Positions 11,310-23,770 of a stretch of DNA of 64,000 nucleotides are shown piece after piece; positions within the stretch are counted from its first letter, which is position 1, and every line of letters begins with the position of its first letter. Origin of the DNA: Arcuatula senhousia (Eukaryota; Mollusca; Bivalvia; Mytilida; Mytilidae); NCBI GenBank assembly GCA_963971305.1, contig OZ020303.1, positions 20,209,184 to 20,273,183 of the forward strand. Reading direction: 5' to 3'. Both the position numbers and the translations under genes were made by a program. The notes below the pieces were generated by a model. That model was not told the origin of the DNA, did not search any database, and saw only the letters and a program-made list of their open reading frames with translations.

Positions 11310-12770
11310 TAGCTCACCTGGACCGAAGGTCCATGTGAGCTATTGCCATCACTTGGCGTCCGTCGTCGTCCGTCGTCGTCCGTCGTCGTTAACATTTTTC
11401 AAACGTTAACTCCTCTAACACCATAAGTCCAATGGCTTTTAAATTTAGCACAGTTGTTAATTAGCATAGGTAGTATAAAACTAGCGTGGGGATTTTTGAT
11501 TCGTTGAAAAACATGGCCGCCATGGCTAAAAATAGAACATAGGGGTAAATTGCAGTTTTTTGCAAATAACTCAAAAACGGTAACAGATATCAAAATTCTG
11601 GCATAGGGTTAAAGTGATCAGCGTCTCAAGATCTACCTGCCTAGAAATTTTCAAGAAGATCCAACAACGCATGTAGGAGTTATTGCCCTTTTTCTGGATT
11701 TTTTCAAAATTTTGCACTTATTTAGCCCTATATCTTGAAAACTATACAAGATATTTTAAAAATTCAAATTGCATATGATTAAGCACATCAAGATCTACAT
11801 TTCATGTAATTAGGTCAAAGCTGTAGAACCATTTCTTTTAGGAGTTATGGCCCTTAAAGCGTCAAAATTTACCATTTTTCATTACTTTTACCCTGAATTT
11901 CAAAGATTAACTTGTCTGGCACCATATATCCAACTTCAACCAAACTTGGCCCAGTTTTTTAATAGCATTAATGCTACAATTCTATCGTTCGGATTTTCGA
12001 TTTGTCAAAAAATATGGCCTCCATGGCTTAAAATAGAACATAGGGGTCAAATAACAGTTTTTTACAAATAACTCAAAAACGATAACAGATATCAAAATTC
12101 TGATGGGAGACAAAAGTGATAAGCATCTTAAGATCTACCTGCTCTGAAATTTTCAAGAAGATCCAACAAACGACATATGAGTTATTGCCCTTTTTCTGGA
12201 TTTTTTCAAAATTTTGCACTTATCTAGCCCTATATCTTGAAAACTATACAAGATATTTCAAAAATTCAAATTACATATGATTAAGCACATCAAGATCTAT
12301 ATTTCATGTATTTAGGTCAAAGCTGTAGAACCATTTCTTTTAGGAGTTATGGCCCTTAAAGCGTCAATATTTACCATTGTTCATTACTTTTCCCCTGACT
12401 TGTCTGAAACCGTAAGACCAACTGCATCTTAACATGGCACACTGTTTGATAGCTTATATGCTACAACTCTATCGTTCATATTTTTGATTTGTAAAAAAAC
12501 ATGGCCACCATGGCTAAAAATAGAACACAGGGGCAAATTTAATTTTTTTGCTAATAACTCAAAACTGGTTTCAGATATCAAAATTGTGCAAGAATCAAAA
12601 GTGATCAGCATATTAAGATCAACCTGTTGCACTTATTAAGCCCAATATCTTGAAAACTAACCAAGATATTTCATAAATTTAAATCGCATATGGTTACGCA
12701 CAATAATATCTACAAATATATGTATCTGTGTAGTTCAGGTGAGCGATTCAGGCTCTTGGGAGCCTCTTGT
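11310..12770 (+). repeat. (GTC)n-headed interspersed element, second long copy
   Basis: The head AGCTCACCTGGACCGAAGG is followed by ATTGCCATCACTTGGCGTCC and several GTCCGTCGTC units. The tail is GAGCGATTCAGGCTCTTGGG. The interior consists of two to three diverged repeats of roughly 480-500 bases, each with ATAGGGG, AACTCAAAAACGGTAACAG, AAGATCTACCTGC and GGAGTTATTGCCC. The internal unit differs from the 156-bp unit at 4-5 kb, though both end in the same tail. It has no coding capacity. Confidence 0.75.
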
Positions 12771-12892
12771 CTTAATTTCTTAATGAAGTTTGCACTTATT
12801 AAGCTCTGTATCTTAAAAACTATACGAGAAATTTAAGAAATTTGAATAGCATATTGATAAGCATATCTTTATCTACAAAATAATTATATTAT

Positions 12893-13412
12893 AAGCTCTA
12901 CCCGTGCGGGTTCCGGGTGGCGAATAGGCCGGCAGAAGCGCTAAGCTTGTCGGTTAAAGTCCACTAAAGAGCGATCAGAAACCTGACATCGGGCCAGGCC
13001 GCTTTGCCCACAAAGCGACTGGAATGTGTGCCCCAGGTGGTTGCATGGGACAGCCCTGACATCGAGAGATGCGGGGTCGTCAGGCGATAATGCGGAAAAC
13101 CTGATCGCAAACCATTTCGGTGCACCGTGTTGGGAAAAATGGCACGTTCCTCGCACGTTAAAGAACCCTGCTGCAGGTCTCGGTAAGAGTAGGATCCGTA
13201 GGATCCCCATGCAGGAGGCTTAATTTCCCGTCCCTACCCATCACTCCTTTTTCCAGTGGCAGTCAAAACTCTCCTACCCGATTGGCCTTGTGTCCCCATT
13301 TCCTCCACTTCATCATCATTTCATGTTCATTGTATCACCACTTTCATGTTCATCTCCCGGATAAAGCCGAAATCGTGCTGCTTGGGAGTAAAGCAATAAC
13401 TAACTAACTAAA
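12893..13412 (+). repeat. SINE-A, the most complete plus-strand copy
   Basis: This copy runs from ACCCGTGCGGGTTCCGGG through GACATCGAGAGATGCGGGG, GCACGTTAAAGAACCCTG and CCAGTGGCAGTCAAAACTC to GATAAAGCCGAAATCGTGC, and ends in TAACTAACTAACTAA. The short tetranucleotide tail and roughly 520-bp length suggest a SINE or SINE-like retroposon. I could not place polymerase III A and B boxes with confidence. Confidence 0.8.
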
Positions 13413-14785
13413 TGTTATAAGCTCTTATAAGGTCAACGTTGAAGTACCTAATTACATTTTAGTAGTTATTCCCCTTAAAAATGTCGAAAAAAAAGAAAAT
13501 AATATAAAGCTTTTAGTTTCTAAAATATTACTCTACACATTACTGCATTTTATAAAACCATATTGTCGGATGACCCCTCATTAGACTTTTGACCCTTTCA
13601 ATGTCAAATAGTTCTCTCTGTTCAGATTATTCAGTCAATGGTACTTTACAATGTAGAAATGTTAATATAGAAATATAAAAATTAAATAATTAATTTTACA
13701 TTTTTGTTTAAAAAATTCATTTTACAATTTTCAAACATATTTTGTTTCGGTTTTCATCATTTTTAAATAGTCATTTCAAATTTGTAACGTAACCATTTCA
13801 ATATCTGTATATCTAAATGGATTTTGTAAAATTTAATTTCTTTTTTTGAAACTTTTTTTGGTCATATTTATATTAATAAAAAGTTTATACCACGAATTCC
13901 TTCCATAAATTCGGGCGTCTGTGAGTCTCATGTTTGCTTTTCTTCCTGTCCAAGGTTCTCTCCTGTTTTATTGAACTTTTTACGATTAAAAGAATCGAAA
14001 TAAAAAAAATGTTGGCCTACAGGCTAGTAAACTTTGCCACATGTTATATGTGCACGCCAGACTTCTTCATCACAGCTGATGTTTGTAGGTGTCTTACTTA
14101 TGTCGACTGTTTTATTCAAGAAGACCTGTCGTGGATATTCTAAAGAAGTATATTTTGAATTATTTACATAAAAAGATAATGAGATGTGGAACAAGTGTAC
14201 GCGACATTTTACAATATAAACGAAAATTTTAGAATTCCACACCGTCGCTGGTCGCTGTTTTGCAATTGGCCCTGGATGGAAAATTAACTATACACATCAT
14301 TCGAGCCCAATCCTACAGTGTCAATGAAAGACCCCCTTCTTGACAAAAAAAAAAGACATAAATTCGACGAATACAAACATCAGCTTTGATAAAGATTCCT
14401 GGCTTAGGAAAAACAATTCGAAATGTGGCGGAGTTAAACTAGGTTTTTTGGGGGCCTAACCCTCCCTCATACTGATACTCAATAACAAAGCACAAACTAA
14501 CACACAGTAAAAATCAAATCGATGGAAGTTCAATTAATCAAGAATGAACCTGAGACAAAAGGACAACAATAAAATAACGGAACGTAAAAATACTCTCTTA
14601 AGAACACCCGGAGTTACTGACAGCCAGCTAAGAAGCATCTATCGACTGATGTAAAAAAAATAAGTGTGTAGATTTCAAATCCAACAAAACACTTTAAGCA
14701 ATTAATGATTTTGTGATGTTTCATCAAACAAAACTGCGAAAGAGCTGTAGTGCCATTAGTTACGACATTTCTCTATTGTAGCCAC
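13413..14785. other. AT-rich stretch, no supported gene
   Basis: The first 200 bases still resemble the degraded interior of the (GTC)n-headed family (ATGACCCCTCATTAG near 13,570). The remainder looks unique. The ORFs at 13,934-14,143 and 14,024-14,242 are antisense to each other, short and without recognisable domains, so they are not called. Confidence 0.45.
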
Positions 14786-14787
14786 AA

Positions 14788-15005
14788 ATTTTCAGTTCCA
14801 AGTTGACATTTCTCAGTTCCAAGTTGACATTTCTCACTTCCGAGTCGACATTTCATACTTCCAACTTTCCAAGTTGTTATTTCTCAGTTCAAATTTGGCA
14901 TTTCTCACTTCCAAACTTGAAATTTCTTCCTTCAAAGTTGACATTTCTCAATTCAAACTTGGAAGTGAGAAATGTCAAGTTTGAACTGAGAAATGTCAAC
15001 TTTTA
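14788..15005. repeat. Fold-back array of AAGTTGACATTTCTCA units
   Basis: About eight direct, diverged units of roughly 22 bases (AAGTTGACATTTCTCAGTTCC type) run from 14,795 to 14,960. Two units in inverse orientation (GAAATGTCAAGTTTGAACTG) follow at about 14,962-15,000, so the end can fold back on the start. The outermost units AAGTTGACATTTCTC and GAGAAATGTCAACTT are exact complements. The 67-residue ORF across it is a by-product of the repeat. Confidence 0.7.
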
Positions 15006-15999
15006 AACCAGTAGCCTTGTCAAAGATCGTTATTATTTCGAAAGGATGAACAGTTACATGTACTTAATAATGCAAATAGATTTTAATGGTTTGTCTACTT
15101 TTCTTCTGTATTTTTTCTTTTTTAAAGGTTAAGAATTTATTATGACCCTGGCCCACAATTTTACCCAAAAATATATTCAACACGAACAATTAATACTACA
15201 TGCACATGTATGATCTAATGACATTTGAGGTATAATTAACAATTTAAAACATTTTTGACGCAATATGTCAAACTTTTATTCGGAAATAAGCTCTTGAGAG
15301 CTTGTATTTGTTGTTATTTACAAATCCGAATTCAGATAAATCTTTCTTATCTTATCTTATTACCTTTTAAGACCGTTTACGTAGCTACTATTAAATATCC
15401 AATGGATTATTTTTGTATCGATAAATCAATAAACATGAAACGTTGTTTCTCTCTATTGCTGAATGTTTTCGGAAGCAAACTGAAATCATCTTTATTACTT
15501 TTCATGTATAAAAAGTGTAAAATAGCTAAATACAATTATTGTCGGACATTAAACGTAGAATTTCGGATAAACAAAACGTAAAGCATGGGGATATTACGAA
15601 TTATCTTTTATTGGAAAAAGTATAAAAAACAGTGTTTTTGCTTTCTTTTGCTAATGGATAAGCTGTATCGATTATTATACATTATTGTCATTCAAGCGCA
15701 AGTTGTAAGATCTGTCTTAATCTCTTCATTTTTTATTCAAATTCATAAATACTTCAAGTTTTTTGAGTTTTTATTACCTGCTAACAAAAGTTGAGCGACT
15801 TCTAAGTTTTCGGTCAGTCGATATGTCCCATATCAAATTACCTTTGTGTTTAAGCTGGTTTCTCAAAAAACGCACGTCGGATCTTCATTCAAGTTTTCTT
15901 CTCTTAAAACAAGCACAACACATTTCAGCTATAAATAACATGTTGATACAAATTTGTTCCGATCGCCCCTCCTCTAGGTAACCCATTTTGGCCTGAATT
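15006..15999. other. AT-rich stretch, no supported gene
   Basis: The ORFs at 15,255-15,581 and 15,585-15,794 encode Lys, Ile and Leu-rich peptides typical of AT-rich non-coding DNA. I see no domain and no splice context for them. Confidence 0.45.
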
Positions 16000-16215
16000 C
16001 ACGGAGTGAAAAATCCGGGTTTTAAAATAAGGAATGTCTGGCGGCGGGTGACCAGTCGGGGACAGTTTTTCTCAGCAACTACTAATCACAGCTACTTGAT
16101 ATTTTGTATACAACATCAGCTAGGATCCCTTGGCATGGAATTCGAATTCTGGTTTGCCGTTCACCTACTTCCTGTTTAACGAAATCCAGCCAATTTTGAC
16201 TTTGACTGATTTTCA
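16000..16215 (-). repeat. Dispersed repeat DR3, copy 1
   Basis: The reverse complement matches 54,770-54,945 and, more distantly, 30,893-31,015. Shared blocks include TTTCGTTTAACAGGAAGTAG, GTGAGCG, CTGATGCTGCATAC and TAGTAGTTGCTGAGAAAACTG. There is no coding content. The family is not identified. Confidence 0.65.
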
Positions 16216-16259
16216 TGCAATTGTTTGCAGCAAAATATCGGCATTCTTATTGCCATTAA

Positions 16260-16540
16260 ATGCGGGTTTTGTTAGCCGGCTTTTCTATTCATTCATATAA
16301 AGCACACTTCCTACAGTCATGTCTAGCCACACACAGAAAAAAACAACAAACATGCTGTATCCTTAACCGACCTTCTGCTAGACTGATGCTGTCCTATCAG
16401 ATCCCCAACCAAAGGTGCACGGTTGGTATCCATTTGAATGCCGACATTTAGCTGTAAAAAACACGCACACCAAACTGCCCACATTTGTGTAAAAGAAAAT
16501 TGAGAATGTTGATTAATTTGACCTTCCGGACTAATCATTT
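16260..16540. pseudogene. Penelope-like RT fragment with an internal inversion
   Basis: On the minus strand, 16,538 to about 16,398 encodes a region aligning with the RT GIPMGT motif (VGIQMDT, then APLVGDL). The continuation expected after that motif (LLA.F, HSYKAHFLQ) is found on the plus strand at about 16,266-16,350. Adjacent parts of one domain therefore lie in opposite orientations and converge near 16,350-16,398. The intact order can be seen in the copy near 50,945-51,060. This is a dead fragment. Confidence 0.5.
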
Positions 16541-16744
16541 AAAAAAAGCACACATTATGCATAAAAAAACAAATTAGTTGAATACTAAAAGCTGATGTGG
16601 AAAAAAATTCCGATCGCCTCTTTCAAATGTCTTGTGTTTTGGACTCATTTTGTTACCTTCCTATTCATTTTAATAAATTCACCTTGTCCTTAATATAAAA
16701 TGACTTGTTTTTATTGTTACCTGAATTGAAAACATACCAGAACT

Positions 16745-16910
16745 AATCTAAAACCTGGTTTAACCTACCATTTCGTTTGAAATGCCTGCACCAAGTCAGG
16801 ACCATTGCGATCCACCAATTCTCCGGTATGACTGATTCGTTTTTGTCATTTTCTCTGGACTATGAGATTGATCATTCAAGTTCGGTAGTTTTGTTATTAC
16901 CTTTATTTAA
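16745..16910 (+). repeat. Dispersed repeat DR1, copy 2
   Basis: This is a close match to 1-175, beginning at AAAACCTGGTTTAACC and ending at TTTGTTATTACCTTTATT. It supports the downstream boundary of the family, because sequences after that point differ between copies. Confidence 0.8.
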
Positions 16911-17474
16911 GGCTAATTTTGGAACGTAGGGAAATAGGTCCTTTGAATTTTCAGCTGTTGTAGACATGTACAAATTTCATGCGAGAAAGTTGACTTTACC
17001 ATGACGGTGATGACAAATGCAGTTACATTTCATAGACACAATTGAAACAAAAGTAAAAGACATAAAATATTGTGTAAATATATAATTACATGTATGTGTG
17101 TGTATTTACCGAGAAAAGGGCAATATTTACATGTTTTAGTTGTAAAATTTTAAAGATTAGGATTGTCTGCGGAAAATTGCAATGCGAGTTACTTTGCTGA
17201 AGCCAACGTCAAATAAAGTTCTTAAAAACATATATTAAATCATGATGAGCACCCTGCATTGAAATAACCCACGCATTCAAGATTATGTTCGCTAAAAGGC
17301 TACCATTTGCGGTCTTCATTCGCTATTTTACTATAATAATTTTTTAACTTTTTATTTGATTATAGTTAAACAGCTTTATAGATTTTTTTAACAATTGTTT
17401 GTTTCATATCATAATAACTGTCTTTAATCAAACAACGTAAATTTAAAAACTGGATAATATTTTATTGTTGACAG
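16911..17474. other. AT-rich stretch, no gene seen
   Basis: No repeat copy or ORF of note is present. A T-rich tract at its end serves as the possible splice acceptor for the candidate exon that follows. Confidence 0.45.
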
Positions 17475-17630
17475 CGCCTGTCTTGTTTATCGATGACAAG
17501 ACATTTAGGAGTCTTACTAAGCTCTATTAGTAGCTTGATTGCTAAAGGAGATGTTTATTGTATAACCAACAGCGCGATGATTATGTTGAATTCTGAAAAG
17601 GTATTTGTGACAAAGGATGTTTACGAAAAG
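17475..17630 (+). CDS. Candidate internal coding exon, unknown gene
   Basis: A pyrimidine-rich tract ending in TTGACAG precedes this interval and a consensus donor GAAAAG|GTAAGA follows it. The enclosed 156 bases are open in one frame (52 codons, phase 0 at both ends) and give a mixed-composition peptide containing SLIAKGDVYCITNSA and KVFVTKDVYEK. The base composition is less AT-skewed than the surroundings. I recognise no domain. An alternative donor (AAAAG|GTATTT) lies at about 17,600. No neighbouring exon could be identified, so it may be a pseudo-exon or a transposon remnant. Confidence 0.25.
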
Positions 17631-17805
17631 GTAAGATTATTTTTGTATCTTTTAAATTTTACTATGTATACTTGAAACTGTTCAATCCTTTAATTTCATT
17701 TGCCAATTGACTTAATATATCATTGACATAAAACTACATGCGCTTAATGATACTTGGTTAGTAAGTTATTGCTTGTCCAAAGTACCACGAATTCGACTAT
17801 ACATT

Positions 17806-18175
17806 GTGTATCAGAGAGATGAACATGAAAAGGGTGGCAAAATGAGCACGAAATGATGATGAAGTGGATGAAATGTTGATACTAGGCCAGTCGGGGATGA
17901 TACTTTTGATTGCCAATGAGCGACGGGTAGGAAAAGACAATTAATCTTTCCCCTCTTTGCATTGGGATCTTACGGGCACTACTGTTATCGAGACCTGCAA
18001 TAGGGTTATTTAAGTTTTAGGAAAGGTGAAACGGTGCGCCACACCGGCATTTATTATTGCTTTGTGGTCAAACCTGGCGTCAGGTTTTAAACGCTTTTTA
18101 TAGTGGACTTTTACCGACAAACCTAGCACTGCTAAGGGCCTATTAACCACACAGAAACCGCACGGGTACGCCAAT
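17806..18175 (-). repeat. SINE-A family copy, minus strand
   Basis: The reverse complement runs from the CCGTGCGG head (CCGCACGGGT at 18,165) through GTCGGTAAAAGTCCACTA, CCTGACGCCAGG and AGGTCTCGATAACAG to the CATTTCGTGCTCATTTTGC 3' segment. The middle is partly deleted. Confidence 0.75.
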
Positions 18176-20099
18176 TGATACCAAATTTAAATTTCATAAA
18201 AGTGTTAACAATGCAATATGTTCATGTCATTATTCATTTTCTTTGGACCCTGAAATGAGAAAAATATAGAATTCGGCTGTGCGTCCGTTCGAAATTGATT
18301 TCCAGGTCGCAACTTGAACGCCTTGATAAAATTTCATAAAACATTCACACATGTTTGTGGAAAGGGTTTCCATATATAAGGCAAAAAATATAGGCAATTA
18401 TGCAAGGCAGGGGATCTGTGTTCTTTTTATAGCTCATAAGGAGAAGTGATATGGCATCGAAAAATATCTCACATTTTCGCTAGATATTTTGAAATAAAAA
18501 AGCAAATCTAAAAAATAATATTTAATATCGCTAATGATAATTAATTCCAAAATGGTCTGCATCATCCAATAAACATTCAGTGAAATTTTCATCTTGATAG
18601 CTTTAGTTTTTTTTGAATTTTTGGTTGGGAGAAATTTGGGTAAAAATCATTCACAGTTACTTTTTTTTCCATGAGTATATTTACATACTTAGATATGTTT
18701 AGTTATTATTAGTTTTATTTTTTATTGTTTTCATTTCTAATGTATTTAATATATTGTTATAATTATCATTTTTATTTCAGTCTTTAATTTTTTTAATATT
18801 ATAGCAAACTTTTATAAAGATATAACAACTAGGTTTTGTCCTGGTGATGTCGGTAATATTGCCGAAAGGACATAAAGCAAATATCAATCAATCATTCAAA
18901 TGTGTGCTGACAATAGGTTGCTTCTCAAAATGTGTTAGTGGTCACATCTATATCTTTTTGTCGCTTATACTATGTATCAAAATTGCTACAAAGTAGTAGA
19001 CTTACATGTTCACACAAAATTAACAAAGAGAAGACAAACTTGTGTTTTTTATCTTCACCAGTTGAGTACATTGTATCAGTTTTTCATTACTTCTGTTAGG
19101 ATATGAAACTTCAGGTAAACGCCATCGATCGTCGATACTCTGATTAATAATTAATATAGTCTATAAACGTTTTTTGTCAAAGGCTGCTTTACATTTTCAA
19201 AAATACACGTAAGCATTGTTTATTTCTTGAATTTCTGAATATCATCTATGTCGTTTTGAACGATAAGAAGACAATCAAAGACCCAAAAAAAGCAGTTGTG
19301 TCTCTTTTTCAAAAAAATCATTTGTGAAGACGCAGCTGTATATGATGAATTACTGAAATCTGAATGAATCTTCATATTTTTTATTGACTTTGATGATTGA
19401 CATTGATAAACAAGACTTGTTAAAAATGACACTGGATTTAAAAAGAAAATACGCAATTGTATAAGATTTGTTGCAATTTAGTTCTGTCTCGGAGAAAACC
19501 ATGTATTTTGTCTTAAAACAGTCAATCAGAATTATGAAACAAGCGAGGCAAGTATTATCTCTTTTTTGAATTCTTTGGTTACATGTACATATGTTTTTTT
19601 CCTGGGTATTCATTATTAAAGGCACACCCATGAGTGTTGTTAATCAGTATCACTGCATTTCTCAATTTCCTAGATTACAAAATTTTAATAGGATTCTTTT
19701 TTTACCTCATTATCTTCATATGCATAGAAAATTGTAAAAGAGCAAAACTAATTGGCCTCAAAATGCGAAAGAAATTTTGATAGATAAATTATATTATCAA
19801 TTACTAAGCATCCAAAAGAAGAGCATTAGCATTATTGTTTGTTAAAAAAATTATAATGCTTATCTTGTGTCTTGAATGATTTTGAAATGAATGTAAAATG
19901 CCGTAAGTCGGCAAAATGAGCCCAGCTCAGCTTTGGCTGGCACATTTTTAATATAAAAATATATTTCAGTAATAAAGCAGAAAAAGTGAAATAATCAGGC
20001 ATTACATTTGGGCTAAAAATTCAGAAATACAGATTTTCATTTGGGCTAATAGCACTCGATTCGGGCTAATTAGATTTTTACCTGAACAGATAAATAAAG
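18176..20099. other. Mostly unique AT-rich DNA
   Basis: A short SINE-like 3' tail lies near 18,825-18,897 (GTCGGTAATATTGCCGAAAGG, ending in ATCAATCAATCATTC). No gene is supported. The minus-strand ORFs at 19,220-19,631 overlap one another and have no recognisable domain. Confidence 0.45.
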
Positions 20100-20270
20100 G
20101 TATATAAAAAGCAGAGGTACCAATGGGGTATCTGAATGTCAAAAGTCCGAAATGGCAGAGACAAAGCCAGTAAACACCAACAAGAACGGGACAAAAACAG
20201 ACAACATGCAAAACATGGAAACACAAAATAACTGAATATCAATCAACAACGCGAACTCCAGTCGAAACAT
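20100..20270 (-). repeat. Detached 3' tail of the Penelope-like element
   Basis: The plus strand contains GCAGAGGTACCAATGGGGTA, then AAAAGTCCGAAATGGCAGAG and ATCAATCAACAACGCGAAC. This is collinear with the sequence downstream of the RT at 62,283-62,460 and with 51,440-51,650. No RT sequence is attached here. It is either a severely truncated copy or a non-autonomous derivative using the same tail. Confidence 0.75.
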
Positions 20271-22600
20271 TATTTCTGCCAATTCTGTACAGATTATATA
20301 CAAAAAAGTGATAAAAAAATACTAATTTTGACTCCAAAAATATGCAAAATACTTGTGAATACCTATTTTATTCTATTCACCTTGTATGAAACAAAGATAC
20401 AAAACACTTGAACTTTACGTAAACATTTTGCGATGGATACTATAGATTTGAAAGTTTCTGAGACAAAAAATAATTTATGATAGCTCTAGATGGTTTTTTT
20501 TCAGAATAAATGTGACTTTTAATAACGGGGATATATCTTTGAAATGTACAACCTCAAAAAGCAGAGCTTCAGTTAAGACCAATAGTGAATGCTCCTTCAC
20601 GAAGGGGATATACGAAAAAACTATTTTACTGCAGTAGCAGATTTTATGTATGTAATATTTTTTTTTTAATATACAGAATTTTATAATAATTTGAAACATT
20701 GCCATTTCTGCCTTGAGTACAAGTAGTTGGTTATGGTAATAATGATTTATCTAAACTATTTTTCCACATTTGAAAGCCTAGATGTGACTTTTAATGGGTT
20801 CTTGTTCAAACAATCATTGGAAACGTAAATAGTGAAGTGTGTAGCTCGAAAAGAAAGACTATACTTGTTGAGGCAAATCGGACAGCCATCTTAAATTTGA
20901 CGAAATAAATATTTTGTAAAATATTAAGATCTTTTTACAGAATGATGTTAATGTCTTTCTTATGGATATTTTTTTAAATTGTGAATAGTTTTCTTCTGAA
21001 ACATATTGGTTTTTTTTCGAGCAAGTTCATAAAATCTCTTAATATGAAACTTATTTATAATAAATGTCAGCCAGAACATAGAGGCGTCTTTTCCTCATAG
21101 AATCGTGTTTGCTACATGGTCTTTTATTATGTTCTTTTAAAATTTGTCGGTGTGTCTGTTGTTTTATCGATTTTGGTGAGGATTCTTTCGTACATCTTTG
21201 TAATAATGTTAAAAACTGCAAAATTGTAAGAATTTTCTATACTTCAATGTCTTTTAACAAAGCATTAAAACTACCCATTAAAATTTCAATTTCTCTAATT
21301 TCCGAGTTTTACTGTGTCAATTAGAATTAAAATTTGGATTTTCTTGTAGACATTTGCTAATATTGACATTCCAATAACGCCTTCTAAAATATATAATACA
21401 TTGTGCAATTAGCAATAGCACTGCATATATACAAAGGTTATAATCTCGGGGTTATAAAAGCATTAGGAACTAAGTAGCAATGACATGAATAATGTATAAA
21501 TAATTGAAATATTTCTAAGTGATTTGGGAAGAAAATACTTGCAAATGCTTAGTACTCCGGTAAGTTTTACATATATATTTTTAATGAATTATATTTTGTT
21601 ATACTTTTCAACGCATAGAAACAAGAAACACACACAACAAAAATAAATACAGCCAATGTTGTTGTAGTAAATAAAAATCAAAACACAGTTTCTGTTACTG
21701 TATTTTCTGTTAGCATTTTTTTCAATTAACAAACAGTCTTTTATTATATAGTTTCTTTCTTAGAAAAATGTTAAGACTAATATGTTCGCTATATTACATG
21801 CTTGTATGTAGCCGGGACTTTCGGTCCGTGTTTGGTAATTTTTAAAACAATTTAGGTGTAAAACAATTATCACCAGTAAAACAACTATCATCGATAAAAA
21901 AAAGTGTCAAATTAAAGCACTGAGTTTCAAGCTCATGATCTTTTATCTGGAAAAAAAGCAAATGCCTGTCAACTATCTGTTTTTGTTCTATGTCCATAAA
22001 TGGGTCTTTCGTTGATAATCTAGGGATTTGTTTGAATCTTATGTATTGTAATTTTAGTCTTGGGCCAATGCAAGACAGCGAGCAGAGACCTCTGGTCATG
22101 TTGGAGACTGCTGGCGTTTCCATTGGGATTTTTTAAATTGCCATCTCTTTAATGTTGGTTGTGTCGCGTACACTTATTCCACGTCTCTTTATCGTCTATG
22201 ATCATGGGTTGAATAAACGACACGTGCGTCAGGCAAAGCAAAATTTATCCCCAGCTGGCATATGGGCCTTGTTGGAAGTTTGATTTATAAATTGAATATT
22301 GTTGCTAGTTTTCTGCACTTTGTCGATTATAGAGCAATCAAGTAGCGATTTATACAGCAACGGCCATTTCTTTTTACATGTAGTAGGCTCGTATTTAAAA
22401 GTATGTAGGACTTCTATAGTCAACTTAAAGCTAAGTAAAATTAAAATATTGGATTGTTAAACCGCGGCAAGAGTACACATGTTTCGCAAAAAGCGGACCA
22501 CCACAGAATGTCGGATAAGATATCATGAACAATAACATATTAAGATGGTAGTTGCTTTACTCCTAAGCATCTCTAACTCGACCATTTTAGGGGGATGGAC
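20271..22600. other. Mostly unique AT-rich DNA, no supported gene
   Basis: The short ORFs here (20,475-20,705, 21,109-21,324, 21,842-22,123 and 22,229-22,423) have no recognisable domain. The stretch 22,000-22,260 is less AT-rich and could be a decayed repeat, but no second copy is present in the window. Confidence 0.4.
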
Positions 22601-22609
22601 GTAAACAGC

Positions 22610-22770
22610 AAAATTAAGGATTGGGGATTGAACACGAAAGAAGTGATAAAATCGACTTGCAATAAGAATTGAGATAGGGACACAATTTCATTAAAATGGG
22701 AAAATATGTTATGGCTGCCACTAGAAAAGGGTAAATAAAAGATCATACAATTTAGCTTCTGCTGCAAATC
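22610..22770 (-). repeat. SINE-A family 3' half, strongly diverged
   Basis: The order of weak matches follows SINE-A on the minus strand: GAACACGAAAGAAGTGATAAAA, ATAGGGACACAATTTCAT, ATGGCTGCCACTAGAAAAGG and ACAATTTAGCTTCTGC. The match is degraded enough that it could be coincidental in parts. Confidence 0.45.
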
Positions 22771-23620
22771 TTAACTATTACATTGTATACCAATACTTGT
22801 AACAGCAAATAGCTACTTTTTTATAATATTGTTATCGACTTATTTACTAAAGATTAAAAGAAAGAATTAAAGTCTTTCAACATGTTCAACATACAAAATG
22901 CGTTTAACCTTCAATATTTTAAACAATGCGTAGGAAATGATAATCCTTAAAGCCTATAAAAAGTTAATTTCCACAAAAATAGCAAGTCGTTTATCAAGGA
23001 TAATCATTGTTATATCTATGTAATGTTTCATTAACCTTTTAATAGGGACAGTGTCAATAAAGAGTGCTTTGTTGTTTATGGGGCAATAAATGAACATCGA
23101 TCCTAATTGAAAAACGCGACTACATCGTTCTATATTGTCTGGTATTCTCACGTTAATTAATGGTACAGTCGGTTACTCTTGTAATAAATAAAGACAAAGC
23201 ATGTCTTTTATTTGAAGATAAACTTGTCTAGCTTTTTGTGCCCATATAATTATTTTCGTTGATGTAAAACCTATTCTCATAATGAACATGTAACTGCCTT
23301 TATGGTGTTGATTCTTGGATTTCACTGATCCAAATTGAACTAAATGTGGGTTTTATGTAAATCTTACTGTTTTTAGTTAATCAATATAATCACATATTCA
23401 AATATAAATCAAAATGATATTAATAACTCTGCAGACAAAACATGTAGAATCAACTCGTTTGATATTCAGTCAGCATAGAGCATCACAAATATTTGAGACA
23501 ATTAAGTTCGCGGTAACAAGTTCAATTATTTTTTTTAAATCGTCCAAAATTAGGCTATTGCAAAACATGGTGTCGTAATTGTCGGTCAATAAAACTAAGT
23601 TACTAATGTTGGAAATACAA
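22771..23620. other. AT-rich stretch, no gene seen
   Basis: No coding signal and no repeat copy was recognised. Confidence 0.45.
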
Positions 23621-23622
23621 AT

Positions 23623-23770
23623 GACAACAAAGTTCCAGACAATAAATTTTGCTACGCCTGACGCGCGTTTCGTCTATTCAAGACTCATCAGAGGCGCTCT
23701 ACCAAAAATATTGAAAATGCCAAACACTATATGAATATGAAGAGCATAGAACAGTAAAAACCAAAAATAC
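23623..23770 (-). repeat. Dispersed repeat DR2, copy 1
   Basis: This contains AACAAAGTTCCAGACAATAA, GCCTGACGCGCGTTTCGTC and AAGACTCATCAGAGGCGCTC, followed by a TTGAAAATGCCAAAC block. The family recurs at 34,440-34,580 (opposite orientation), 56,685-56,765 (opposite) and 57,415-57,520 (same). The core around GAGCGCCTCTGATGAGTCTT is the best conserved part. Confidence 0.75.

Noticed and set aside
14803..15006. 67-codon ORF rich in Phe, Leu and Ser
   Set aside because: It is a translation of the roughly 22-base tandem units of the fold-back array.
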